Shown here one piece after another: positions 46,740 through 58,754 of a stretch of DNA of 64,000 nucleotides; position 1 is the first letter of the stretch; every line of letters begins with the position of its first letter. The notes under the pieces are model-generated. The model had not been told where the DNA came from. It saw nothing but the letters and a program-made list of their open reading frames with translations, and ran no database searches. The translations under genes were made by a program, and so were the position numbers. Source of the DNA: Chelydra serpentina (taxonomy: Eukaryota > Chordata > Testudines > Chelydridae); NCBI GenBank assembly GCA_037349315.1, contig JBAIAC010000007.1, positions 20,464,501 through 20,528,500 on the forward strand, read 5' to 3'.

Positions 46740-47823
46740 GTATTTTGAACCTTGAAACAAAAATGTAACTTTTATTCAACTTTTATAACTGGCTCTATGG
46801 ATGAGGGGAAAGCAGTGAACGTGTTATTCCTTGACTTTAGCAAAGCTTTTGATACAGTCTACCACAGTATTCTTGCCAGCAAGTTAAAGAAGTATGGGCT
46901 GGATGAATGGACTATAAGGAGGATAGAAATCTGGCTAGATTGTCGGGCTCAATGGGTAGTGATTAATGGCTCCATGTCTAGCTGGCAGCCGGTATCAAGC
47001 GGAGTGCCCTAAGGGTCGGTCCTGGGGTGGTTTTGTTCAATACCTTCATTAACTATCTGGAGGATAGCATGGATTGCACCATCAGCAAGTTAGCAGATGA
47101 CACTAAACTGGGAGGAGTGGTAGATATGCTGGAGGGTAGGGATAGGACACAGAAGGACCTAGACAAATTAGCGGATTGGGCCAAAAGAAATCTGATGAGG
47201 TTCAACAAGGACACGGGCAGAGTCCTGCACTTAGGATGAAAGAATCCCATGCACTGCTACAGACTAGGGACCGAGCGGCTAGGCAGCAGTTCTGCAGAAA
47301 GAACCTAGGGGTTACAGTGGACAAAAAGCTGGATATGAGTCAGCAGTGTGCCCTTGTTGCCAAGAAAGTTAATGGCATTTTGGGCTGTATAAGTAGGAGC
47401 ATTGCCAGCAGATCGAGGGACGTGATCATTCCCCTCTATTCGGCATTGGTGAGGCCTCATCTGGAGTGCTGTGTCCAGTTTTGGGCCCCACACTACATGA
47501 AGGATGTGGAAAAATTGGAAAGAGTCCAGCAGAGGGCAACTAAAATGATTAGGGGGCTGGAACACATGATTTATGAGGAGAGGCTGAGGGAACTGGGATT
47601 ATTTAGTCTGCAGAAGAGAAGAATGAGGGGGGATTTGATAGCTGCTTTCAGCTACCTGAGTGGGAGCTCCAAGGGGGATGGATCTAGACTATTCTCAGTG
47701 GTACCAGATGGCTTGACAAAGCCCTAGCTGGGGTAATTTAGTTGGGGATTGGTCCTGCTTTGAGCAGGGGGTTGAACTAGATGACCTCCTGAGGTCTCTC
47801 CCAACCCTGTTATTCTATGATTC
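46740..47823 (+). pseudogene. CR1 LINE, 5'-truncated ORF2 (reverse transcriptase) and 3' end
   Basis: The plus strand encodes the second half of the CR1 reverse transcriptase and its tail: 'LFLDFSKAFDTVYHSILASK' (46,752 frame), 'SWQPVSSGVP' then a stop and frame change, 'ISKLADDTKLGG' with the catalytic Ala-Asp-Asp (47,027 frame), and in a third frame from 47,176 '[20 protein letters not shown]', '[17 protein letters not shown]' and '[20 protein letters not shown]'. The 3' end reads 'tgaactagatgacctcctga' and finishes 'tattctatgattc', the CR1 terminal repeat. Only a few frameshifts separate the parts, so this copy is younger than the other CR1 pieces. It cannot retrotranspose. Confidence 0.93.
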
Positions 47824-50800
47824 ACACGGAATTTGAACAATCAGCTACTTTTGAAGAGACTACACATTTCTATAGACCATACTGCACAAGAGGAAAGGCC
47901 TTACACTGTGCAAAGAAAAGCTGATGCAGCTGAGGACTGTATAGAATTTTTGCTAAAACACCGACAATTAGTTGATCTATTTTATTTAATAGATAAAATT
48001 ACACACCTAACAAAATGTATCAATATAAATTATAGAAATTAAAAGTCACCCATACTTGGACATCAAGAGGTTTGAGTCCAGGATTCAAAGTTTTAGCACC
48101 TACTATATGTATGACTAAATGAAACAAATAATGTGACAGAACCTAAATTAACACACAGAAACATAAAAGTTATAAACAAATAAGTTAAATAAATTCCCCA
48201 CTTTAAGTAAATAACCCTAAACAAGAAACTTATTTGCGAGAAAAAAAAATCGCCAATTTTATTTTAATATTTTAATGACTGTTGGGCCAGACAGTAAAAG
48301 CAACGCTGTGTTGTGGCTGTAAAGTCTCAAACTGTGAATTTCATGCATCATTATTTTTTTTAAATACACCCCACAGTAATCAAATCAAAGTATTCTCACT
48401 GCTCAAACAGAAAATAATGGTGAGGAGCCCAAACTTGCTGTTTAGACTTTAACTGCAAAAGGGAGAACACCTGGTGCACTTCTGGCTAGACAGGTTTTAG
48501 GGACAACATCACTGGAGAATACAACGCAGATCCGAGATCTCCAAAGTAAGGATAAGTGTAGAAATGAGAATTATATAGCCACAATAGAAAAAAAATCTTG
48601 GGTTGCTTTAGTCTTATAGCAGGTGATTGGTAGAACCTCAGTAAGTAAAGCTGAGATTCTTGGGACTCAAACCTGTCTTCACATGCTCAAAGATTTTTGA
48701 AAGTTCTCTTGGAGCTAAGACTTCACATGACTGATCCTAGCCAAGATGTAAAATACAGAAACTTAACATAGAAATCCTTTCAGCCACACTGAGCTATTGC
48801 AAAAAGGAATTAATTAGGATTTTTCTGACTAAAGAGAAAAATGTACATTTTCTTTTTTTGCCAGCCTATAAATAAAAGTACAAAAAGCCTTCAAACTTTA
48901 CATGCACACAGTCCTTTTGGAGGAATTGTATCCGTTAGTGCGTTAGGAAGAAGTGTACAAGGACATAATTGCAAAAAATCACTTCTGGGCATGCTTAGTA
49001 GGAATCTTAAAAAAAATTTTTTTTTGTAAAGCCGACTACTAAATCTTTGTACCCTTTGTGCGATCATAATGTATATTTTTCAAGTCAGGGCTAGGCTCTC
49101 CTGTTAGGATAACGTAAGAGAAGTATTCTAATGTTATGTGTGCCATTCTGTCACAAAGAATGAGTTCCCACCACACAAAGTAGGTTAGCAGAAGAATATA
49201 AAGACTCTCCCTCCTGCAAACAAAAAAGACAACACACTAAATAAGATTGGAAGTGGGTCTAATAACCCTCGACTAATTATTCCTGAAAATAAAGAAAGCA
49301 GATTTCTCCTCAGATGGTTACAACCAATATATACTGTAAAAATGTTCTTAGACACACTGCTTCTCGTAGTCAGAATAATTTGATCAAGAATAAACACAAA
49401 GCCTGCGCCCTCCTCAGAGTGAAGATTAAGAACAGCTAGAAATACCATTAGTACACATACATAAGGCTGCACAAACGGACAAACTACCAAATGTTGTATC
49501 AGTCTTGCTACTCTCATATTGTGATGGATTAAAATTATTCACAATAAACTGTGGCTAAGACACTGAGCACATCCATCCATCATTCTAGGCTACTCTTATT
49601 CCAACCGTGTCATCAAGTTGAATCAAGCTTATGACATCTCGGCAGGGAGATTCCGAAGGAAGCTAATATCTAGATTGAGTATATGAATAATGCATTTTTC
49701 CATAAAAGCCCAAAATGTTAGCTTTAGCCTTAACAAGGGAAGAGTTTTACTTCACTGAACAGGACCAAAATGGAAAATTCTTGAAGTCCTAACAGAGCAA
49801 CCTCAAAAATATTTCAGGATAGGACATTTAGAATGGCATGTGTGTCATATTTGAAACTGAAATTTCTCTCATGCCATAAAACTAATAAAAACCAGTGTGT
49901 GAAAAATAGCCAAAATTAAAATGGATGCCAGGAAGTTAAAAGCTTGATAGAAATCCTGTAGTATAGCTGAAGATTCTTCTCTCCTCATGCACCTAACAGT
50001 CTTGGCACAGTGTCCAGGCATGGCCGGCTCTCTGCTGGGGGCAGCATTCTTGGCTGTGAAGGCAGAGCATGCCCTCTGTCACTCATGAGGAGTAGTCCCA
50101 TCCAACTGTCTCTTTTCAACAACTTTATCATCAATCTCTTTATTAACAGCTCCACTGCAGACTGAGAACATAAACAAAGACCAATGCTCATGCCATATTT
50201 CTGGAAGGCAAAGAGTACCAGGTACCATGCAGCGTGCAAGTTTGTAATGAGGATATTTGAAGCAGGACAAACTGATTCCATAAAAAACTGCTTTTGTTTA
50301 AATTGTATTAAAAATATACATTTTATCATGCCGAAGGTCTTAATTTAGGAGCAATCTAAAATTGACCGATTTTGAAAAAAAAAAATCAATTAAAGAATAT
50401 TCCTCAACTTCAAACTCCAGAAACTTCCCTCGATTGATTTCATTTTGCAGCTCAAATTGAACTGTCATATTAGTCAGGGCTACATGATCTAATATACCTT
50501 TCAACTTTAATAATTCACCATTCATGCAAAGAAAGTATTTTATGTTTTAAATGCCTTAGGACTGCATATTATTACTATAGAAGCAAACTTATACCATAAT
50601 ATGAAGATAATTATTGTTAGTGAACTCTAGTAAATCTATGCATCAATTAAAACAATGGAAGATTATTTTTTTTAAACTACATAAAATGTGACCCAGAGTA
50701 GCCTTATCGGGAAAATTTATTTTTAAAAGGACAAAAGTAAAATGTACTCATAAAATGAGAATTGCTAGCTTGTAAATAAAACATACAAATTAGAGGCAAG

Positions 50801-52709
50801 AGGCAAATAAAATATGCTAGCCTGTGAGATGTCCAGTGTCTGTATGGGTCACTGGAATTATGGGGCTGTTTAAATGCACCGGCTATTTTTCTATGTTAAA
50901 AAAAAAGATTCAGCTTACTTAGCCAAACTAAGTCTGAATTTTAATCATCATACATTAATAGCATTTTGCTTTATTATTCTTTTCCATTACAGCTGAAAGT
51001 CTCATCTGGGTACAAATTCTTATTTAAAACAGTAATTTACTGGAACACTGAGTTTGAGAATATCTGCATATACCATTAAGCACAGTTTTTTCATCCATCA
51101 AGAGGTGGTTTTATTTGAATTAGTTTTCTCGTTCAATATCTTTAAAGCTTATTTTGTTAGTTTTTCATTAAAACACATGTAGGAGCTTCTTACTTGCACT
51201 TAGATGAATTAGAAACATTCCACTACAATACTAGACTTATGTATTCACAGACATGCAGAATAATTTTGTGATTGTGACCTGGCCCAATTCTCTAGATGTG
51301 AAACCTCCACCCCACCCCCACCCAAAAAACTGCATTCTAGAATATAGTAAAAACAGAATATGACTAAACTTTATTAAAAAAACATTAGTTTAAATATCCA
51401 AAAAAACAGATGGGACATCCAGCAGTAGTTCACTGTATTGTTTTTTTAAATAATAATGCATGTACTATGAAGTTTGATATCAAAGTTAACTTTTTTTGGT
51501 GATGACAGTGGCAGATGTTTGATGTTTATAGATATTTCAGATATTAGTTTGAACTTTGTAGACATATGAAATTGCATCTGCCTCTATCAACAAATCCATG
51601 CTTTGTTTCTAGTGAACAGTTAAAAAAAATCTTAAAAGATCATTAAAGTAAACTATATAGAAAATGGTTGCTGCTATGTTCTATAGCATGAACTTTGGGA
51701 TCTTTGAAAACATGCACCTACAGGGCATAGTCTTTATTATTTTTATGGAAGGGTGTAGAAGTGGAGATTTACTTTCCAATGAATTGTTTGTTCACCTATA
51801 GTAATGGTCACACGAAGTAAAACACTTCAGCTGCTTTTCAGGTGGACAACTCCAAGGAATTAAAATGATTAAGCTGTAGTGACCATTTGAACATGTGAGA
51901 ATTCTTTTATAAGTAGTCACATTTTCCAAGAATGTAAATGGAAGAAAATAAATTAAAGGAACAAATATTTACATACCAAAAAGCTATTTTCCTTTCACTA
52001 TTAAATTTAGCTGAGATCTGATTATGGACAAGTGTAGCTTTTGGCTTAAAGTCAAGTCAAGTCCAGTGTACTCTCTCTCACAAGTTTATTTGATTATTTC
52101 AGCTGTAGAACTGTTCATCCATTTGTTTTATTTAAACATAGCACTTACAATGAAGCTCAAGAACACTTAGATTTTTCAGGGTACATTTAGTGATTTTCTT
52201 TTTATATTCTGACTACTACTTAAAGTTACTGCTCACTTACCATCAGAGGCAATGCGATGCAGCTCTTGGAGGAGCAAAAGGTGTGATAAGAAAGTGTAAA
52301 ATAGAGGTCTAGAGCACTCACTGATCCATAATATAAAAGCAAAATTTTAGCTAACAATCACTAGTTCAGTGGAGCCTAACTCAAACTAACATACCCAAAG
52401 CCACCTAGTTGTGGATATTAGGAGATATTTTTATTAAAAGCACAGTACTAACAGTACAAATTTAAGTCAAATTTAGGTCGCATTTCTAAATGTTTGCTGG
52501 ATTGGGCCCGCAAGCGAATAAGATCAATGGAGTGATGCACAGCTACTGTCACCTTTTGAATTTGTAGTTTCAATGCATGCTAAAGTCAGTGGAAGAAAAA
52601 ACAAGAGAAACAGTGCCATCTGCTGATAATTTATATAATGAACTACTTCCAAGACAGGAAACGTGGTGTGTTTTAGAGTATATCATGACTGTTTCAATTA
52701 ATATTTTTA
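47824..52709. other. AT-rich tract without recognised genes or elements
   Basis: About 4.9 kb with no recognisable insertion. A-rich runs are common. It may contain distal 3' UTR or downstream regulatory DNA of the minus-strand gene at 55.4 kb, but nothing in the sequence proves this. Confidence 0.4.
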
Positions 52710-52717
52710 CCATAGAG

Positions 52718-52905
52718 CAGTGGTGGGCAAGCTGCGGCCCATCAACGTGCTGGCCATGGCTTCCTGCAGCTCCCATTGGCTGGGAACAGCGAACCATGGC
52801 CACTGGGAGCTGCGGGCGGCCATGCCTGTGGATGGTCAACGTCAGCAAAATGTCTCGCGGCCTGCAATCAGATTACCCTGATGGGCCGCAGGTTGCCCAC
52901 CACTG
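52718..52905. mobile_element. hAT-type MITE, 188 bp
   Basis: Termini 'cagtggtgggcaagctgcgg' and (reverse complement of the right end) 'cagtggtgggcaacctgcgg' are inverted repeats of 20 bp with one mismatch. Flanks CCATAGAG (52,710-52,717) and CCTTAGAG (52,906-52,913) are an 8-bp duplication with one change. Same family as 57,246-57,564. Confidence 0.92.
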
Positions 52906-52913
52906 CCTTAGAG

Positions 52914-55406
52914 GATAAAAAGTTATTTCAAGCTTTTTAAAAAAAATAGTCTATGTAAACTGATTATATATGCTATTTTTCTAGTTTTGCCTACCCCAAC
53001 CTTTAAGATTTTGAGGCATGCACCCAAATCAGGGAACAAGAAAGGGGTTCTAGTCAAATGGATTTGTTCTTTATAAAACTAAACGACAACAGAAAATAGC
53101 AATTTACATTTTTCTTCTAAAAACACTAAAATTTAGCATGCTGCTAAACGCCATTTTTTAAATCCAGACTCTATTTACAAGTGCATTGTTCTTTTTAGGC
53201 AGCATTGCATTCTATATCAGCAGAAATAATTAAGTAATTTAACTAACAAGTCTGGAATAAAAATCAAACAGGAAAAGCAATTTTGGACATTTGAAGAAAA
53301 TCAGGCAAGCGTGGGATTGTGCTGTTTTTTATTGTGTTTTCAATGGAGAAATACATCATCTGTTTACAAAATAGCTCTTGAAAAATACAAGGAGTACAGA
53401 TACTATAAAACAAAGCAAACTCCAGTCATGAGACACTACGTACATCATGCGAAAGCAACAGTCTGATCTCCAGGTTATGAAAACTAGAATTAAAAAGTCA
53501 CTATACAGAAAGATTCCAAGTTTCCAGCTTGGCAAAACTTGGGTGCAGTTACATGAAATGTTTAATAAAATGAAAAAAATATTTCCCAATGTGTAAACAA
53601 AATGACAAAACTAAATTTGTGCCTGGCAATTTCGATCTAAACTCCATAACTACACAAAATACACAGACACCTTGTACACTTCAATTGTTAGTATAACCTT
53701 TTTCGAGGTGGATGACAGCAGGCTGCACAGGGCAAGGGAAAGAGAAATATTGTATACTAGACATCTTAGACAAATGGCAGAAAGAAAAACCTCAGTTACT
53801 GCACAGCCTAAGAAAAGTAAGCTACACTCTGACTTTGGAAAATTAATTTAGAAGGATATGGGGAGAGAGTGTAAGTAATTTAATTTTAACATGAAAGAAG
53901 CACATGTAATAGGATGGAGCACAATGGGAGGAGGAAATTCATAAAACATGCTAATCAGAAGGTATGGGAAGGATGATTTTTTTACCATCCCAGTTATTTC
54001 AGACTAAGTAATAATAACAAAGTTTGTTATCTACATCTGGTATTATCACCAACATCCCTCATGTTTCCTAAACACTGATCTGCTGCTTAATCATGAGAGA
54101 TTCAGTTCTTTTAAAGAAAGATTTGCTGCTAATCCTTTTTTGCTAGGAATACAGAACAAAAAGTAGGAGGAGTAAAGAGAGCTTGCTAGATGTCAAGTGC
54201 TTTCTAGAAATATGATCGTTAAAAATTCAGTGTTGTTCAGTATGTAAAACTACTATTTTTGATAAGCCATCTAGAAATAAAAAAAAAGATTAAAATCTTT
54301 GGGGAATTTTTTTTGCCTTTATATTTAAAATTTGAAATGTTTTAATGCAGACAGGACTTTTATGGAGTGTACAAAAATTATCTTATATTTAGTGATCAAA
54401 AGGCCATCAAGACGGGTGTTATGCTTCACAGGCACAGTTTATTCACTCTGAAGTTTTAGCCGTGGGACAAAATTTGGTGTTTGTGCCTTTGGGCCCCAAA
54501 GTATTGGGTTTATCTAACATCATGAGTTTAGGTTAAAAAAAAAAGAAAAGAAAAAAAAAAAGAAAAAGGGCATTTGTTTTTGACCTGTGTCCTATTTTGT
54601 GCATACAAGCTGCAAAAAACATTAAACACAAAAGCTTTTTCCAAGAAACATGGCAAGGGGATCAGCAAAGGAGTAAGGAGTTTGATTAGGTCAAAAGAAA
54701 CTGTATTTGCTGTTTGATCGCTGATCTGTATGCACCATAAAATAATCCTATAAATAAAAATAGATCACATCTTAATCATGTCCCATCAAATACCAAATGC
54801 TTCCCAATTATTTTCTCAACATATGTCATATAACCTCAAGATTTGACATTTTATTTTAAAGGTTTACTGCTGCTTGATGGTAATTTACCTAGATATACTG
54901 TACACTTTGTCTTCAATGCACAGTATATCATAGAATGTTATCCAATTCAGATTACTAGTACTGAAGAATCTCTTCAATAAAAATGAAAGAATATCAGTTG
55001 AATATCTAAAATTAGTCATACTCCAATAAAAAAGGTACATAAAAGTGCATTTAAGGGATTCTTATGCCAGTTTTAGCTCAAAATTTTCAAACAATGCATC
55101 AAACATAAATCCAATCAGAATGTCAATTATGGCTACAAATAGTGTTCATATTTGTTTTTAAAGGCAGTAATCCTTCGAAATATTTAATGCAACTGTTGCT
55201 AACACATTAAAAGTACTCCTGGCTTCACATACTAACCTGGACTTCCAAAGAGGTGGTGATTACAGCCCAGTCAGGGAAGTGCACAAAATATACCTAAATC
55301 CATTTGCAGTCAAGTTCTAGTCTTGCACCCTCCATTCTCCTTTTTTAGCATTAGAAGACAACAGGTTGAGTTGGCAGATATTGTTTATGGACCCCTGAGG
55401 TTGTTT
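52914..55406 (-). other. Probable 3' UTR or downstream region of the unnamed minus-strand gene
   Basis: This AT-rich region follows the stop codon at 55,407-55,409 and has no recognised insertions. Several minus-strand AATAAA signals are possible (TTTATT on the plus strand near 54,445, 54,850 and 53,325), and the true end cannot be chosen. An A/G-rich tract lies at about 54,535-54,568. Confidence 0.4.
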
Positions 55407-55502
55407 TTACCGATTCAATCTCAGTTTTATTGAATTCTTGATAACAGGAATAGGATTTGCAGGGAGAGCAGGGATATCTGAAAGGTCTGTACTGGGTGTT
55501 TT
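55407..55502 (-). CDS. Unnamed gene, last coding exon
   Basis: On the minus strand an acceptor 'ttatcag' precedes 31 codons and a TAA stop at 55,407-55,409. The peptide starts 'KTPSTDLSDIPALPANPIPV' and ends 'IKNSIKLRLNR', a Pro-rich segment followed by a basic end. It joins in phase 0 with the exon at 58,677-58,754. I do not recognise the family. A short basic C-terminus of this kind might be a binding tail, but that is inference. The protein-like composition, clean splice site and consistent phase with three upstream exons support a real gene. Confidence 0.72.
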   Translation of the reverse strand, partial: KTPSTDLSDIPALPANPIPVIKNSIKLRLNR

Positions 55503-56896
55503 CTGATAAGAAAGAGGAAATAGGAAAAATGTTAAATGTATTTTAATTCTCCAAAAAAATTAGTTTAACAAGAAGCAAATATCTGAGCACCAGGTTTTAA
55601 AGGTTTATGTTGTAATATATTTTGATGGGGTACTCATAATATATACACCAAAAATAGCGTTAATTACAACTTTTATTAGCCATCAGAAAAAGTGATAGTT
55701 AAGGAAAGAATGTTTATAATAGTCCCTTTCATAGCACGCAGTTTAGTTTTCTACAAGTTGATGAAATAGGAAAAATAGAGCTCAACTATAAAACACACCT
55801 GAAGAACTCCCACACATAGCATTTGTAGGACTCGTGCAATAAACCTATCTGAATTTTCATTCTTCTTTAGGATGGCTTTAAACTATTTGATATCTGAGAC
55901 CCCCCCCTTGTGGAGGCATAATGAAGTACAACTGGAACCTATTTATCATAATTTCCCATTTCAGAAATAGGAATCTACACTGCTGATACTGATAAAGTTA
56001 CAGGATTTTGTAGTTTGTTCACGAAACCAAACTAAACCGCACACTTGAAAAAAATCAATGCTCATACTGCTGAGTAAGAATTTAAAAATAGTTTACATCT
56101 AAAAATTCTAATTGATTATATTGTGTCTATATTTAAAAGATTTGCCAAAAAGTTTGTGCTGCCAACCATTGCCTAACACATCAGTTACACTTTCCATATT
56201 GAAGAACTGCAAATAGTATAATACTGTTTGATGGCAATAAGAATTATTCCAGTTTTGAACGTTATAAATTGAGAAAAAGATTAACCAAGATGGCTTCTCA
56301 TTTGTGGAAAAAAAATGAAAGTTAAAACTAATGCAGCACGACTCATTAGTATAAAACAAAACAAGAGAGCAAAGCAAAGAACACGGGAATCCAAAGATTA
56401 ATTATGACAAAAAGGATATAAATTACCGACATGCTTAAGAAACCCTGTATTTTCTGTACTTGTCAAATTTTTATTTAAAATAATGTTCAGTTTCCCCTCT
56501 CCTGACCATATCGCTTTAGACATCATGGTAATCAAGTTATTTTGTACTGCTTTTCAGAATTTATTAGGAAAGTTTGTCTCTTATATGTATGGATGGTCAA
56601 AATTCACACAAAAGTTTTTCCGTGCACAGGGGAAAAAACAGTGCACATTACCATGACTGCTATGTTTACTGACCTTCCCCTATAAATGAACTGAGGCAGC
56701 AGTGATGGATATGGCAATGAGTGTAACAGAAACAGAGCTCAGAAAGTAGACAGTAGCTGTTGTATCTTTATTCACTTCAAACATTTTATTGTGCTTTTCC
56801 CTCAGTTTACTCCTATTTTCTGGCTCATGTTAGCCAAACTTCCTGGAGCTTTCGAATTATTGACAGGAATAAGCAGGAGCATGCTTCTCTGACTAA

Positions 56897-57184
56897 GGGT
56901 ACGTCTATACTTACTTCCTGGTTCGGCGGGAAGCAATCGGTCTTCTGGGATCGATTTATGGCGTCTTGTCTAGACGTGATAAATCGATCCCAGAAGTGCT
57001 CACCGTCGACACCGGTACTCCTGCTCCACGAGAGGAGTACGCGGAGTCGACGGGGGAGCCTGCCTGCTGTGTCTGAACCTGCGGTAAGTAGTTCGAACTA
57101 AGATACTTCGACTTCAGCTACATTATTCACGTAGCTGAAGTTGCGTATCTTAGTTCGAACCAGGGGGTTAGTGTGGACCAGCCC
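56897..57184 (+). mobile_element. Harbinger-type MITE, copy 2, 288 bp
   Basis: From 'gggtacgtctatacttac' to 'gttagtgtggaccagccc', bordered by TAA (56,894-56,896) and TTA (57,185-57,187). It has the same two hairpins as copy 1: the first has arms from 'tctgggatcgatttat' to 'ataaatcgatcccaga', and the second is built on 'gttcgaactaagatac' and 'gtatcttagttcgaac'. Loops and outer sequence align with the other two copies. Confidence 0.9.
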
Positions 57185-57245
57185 TTACTCTGTGCAAAGC
57201 AGATCAAACTGGGAAATGTGACAACAGATGCAGCAAGACCTAGAT

Positions 57246-57564
57246 CAGTGGTGGGAAACCTATGGCCCGCAGCCCATCGGGGTAATCCGCTGGCGGGCCA
57301 CGAGACAGTTTGTTCACATTGATCGTCCGCAGGCACAGCCAAGAGCTCCCAGTGGCCGCGGTTTGCCATTCCCGACCAATGGGAGATGTGGAAGCGGCAT
57401 CCAGCATGGGCCTGCAGCCCACGCTGCTTCCCGCAGGTCCCATTGGCTGTGAACTGTGGCCACTGGGTGCTGTGGATAGCTGTGCCTGCGGACAGTCAAT
57501 GTGAACAAACTGTCTCGCGGCCTGCCAGCGGATTACCCTGACGGCCGCAGGTTGCCCACTACAG
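57246..57564. mobile_element. hAT-type element, 319 bp
   Basis: Starts 'cagtggtgggaaacctatgg', ends 'ggccgcaggttgcccactacag' in two pieces, and is flanked by perfect 8-bp duplications ACCTAGAT (57,238-57,245 and 57,565-57,572). Subterminal blocks such as 'gcggattaccctga' match 52,718-52,905, but this copy has about 130 bp more interior. It lies between two MITEs of a different superfamily. Confidence 0.94.
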
Positions 57565-57723
57565 ACCTAGATACAGCCCACCAGAATTTTGCAACATCCA
57601 AACTGCATCTCCGCCATGATTGCAACAAACCATTTTCTGAGATGTCAGAACTACAGAACCTTAATAAAGAACATAGCTCTAGAACAACTGAAAACTTTTG
57701 TTTATTTCAATATTTGTTACTAA

Positions 57724-58021
57724 GGGCTTGTATTCACTACCTGCCGGATCGGTGGGTAGCAATCGATCTATCGGGGATCGATTTATCGCATCTCGTTTAG
57801 ACGCGCTTAATCGATCCCCGAACACGCTCCTCGTCGACTCCGGAAATCCATCTCGGTGAAAGGCAGAAGCGGAGTCGACGGGGGAGCGGCAGCGATCGAC
57901 TCGCTGCCGTCCTCACGGCCAGGTAAGTCGATTACGATACGCCGACTTCAGCTACGTTATTCACGTAGCTGAAGTTGCGTATCGTAGATCGACCCTCCCC
58001 CCCTCTAGTGTAGCCCAGGGC
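57724..58021 (+). mobile_element. Harbinger-type MITE, copy 3, 298 bp
   Basis: Flanked by TAA on both sides (57,721-57,723 and 58,022-58,024), an exact 3-bp duplication. Hairpin 1 has arms 57,773-57,793 and 57,799-57,819. Hairpin 2 is built on 'gattacgatacgccgacttc' with the conserved inner stem 'acttcagctacgt'/'acgtagctgaagt'. It is more diverged from copies 1 and 2 than they are from each other. Confidence 0.9.
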
Positions 58022-58676
58022 TAAGTGAGCTATAAAGATGCTGATTTCTGTGAAGCAAACCATTCAAACAATCTTGGCACCTACATAATTTGTTTGCAGC
58101 TTACCTCTACCTATGTAGACGAAGCCTTGTTTTAGAACTGAAATTCCATATTTGTAAACAAAGGAAAAAACTTAATTATGATGCTAGACAGCTGTATAGT
58201 TGAAGACTCATTCTTTTCAGGGTATCTATTGAGAAGCAACATGCAGGTAGCAGAATATGTGAAGTTACCTTTTTAAACATATATTGGAGAGCCTTAAGCA
58301 GCTGTCTCTGAATAGCAATTATTTAACTGACTTGTTTGGTTTTAAAATGGAAGTCCTCCCCCTCTTAGATTACATCATAAAGGGCAGAACAAGGAAAAAA
58401 ATTGAGCCATACTTTAAGTGTTGTTCTGACAAAGGTAAATATTAAGGGCACAACTGAGAAAAGATAAGAGTCAGTCCAGCTTTTCTAACAAGTAACACAG
58501 GCACTAAGAAATAAAATGCATATGTGAAGCAAGCACAAGCAACCTGCCATACAGATATATGAAAATGTTCCATTATATATTTCTTTGCTGTCATCATTTT
58601 AACATTTGGATTTACTTTAATCTCAGTATTAGGGCATCGTGATATTCACAACACGACACTTCTTTAACGTCAGTAC

Positions 58677-58754
58677 CTGAGGAGCTTGCAGAGATGCCAT
58701 TGTCTGAACAGTTTCTGTTTGAGAAGAAATATTTGCTTCTGCATCAAGTTGTTC
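58677..58754 (-). CDS. Unnamed gene, penultimate coding exon
   Basis: The exon is 78 bases (26 codons) between an acceptor at a pyrimidine tract ('tttttttaaag') and donor 'cag|gtactg'. Peptide 'EQLDAEANISSQTETVQT' then 'MASLQAPQ' is acidic and Gln/Ser/Thr-rich, probably disordered. Both borders are phase 0, so skipping it would keep the frame. Confidence 0.72.

Larger units (their letters stand above)
55503..58676 (-). other. Intron of the unnamed gene, with three mobile elements
   Basis: The donor is 'cag|gtactg' at the end of the exon at 58,677 and the acceptor is 'ttatcag' before 55,502. In between lie two Harbinger-type MITEs and a hAT MITE (56,897-58,021). The remainder is AT-rich with no recognised feature. 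Confidence 0.6.

Noticed and set aside
52577..52918. 113-codon frame
   Set aside because: Mostly within the hAT MITE at 52,718-52,905.
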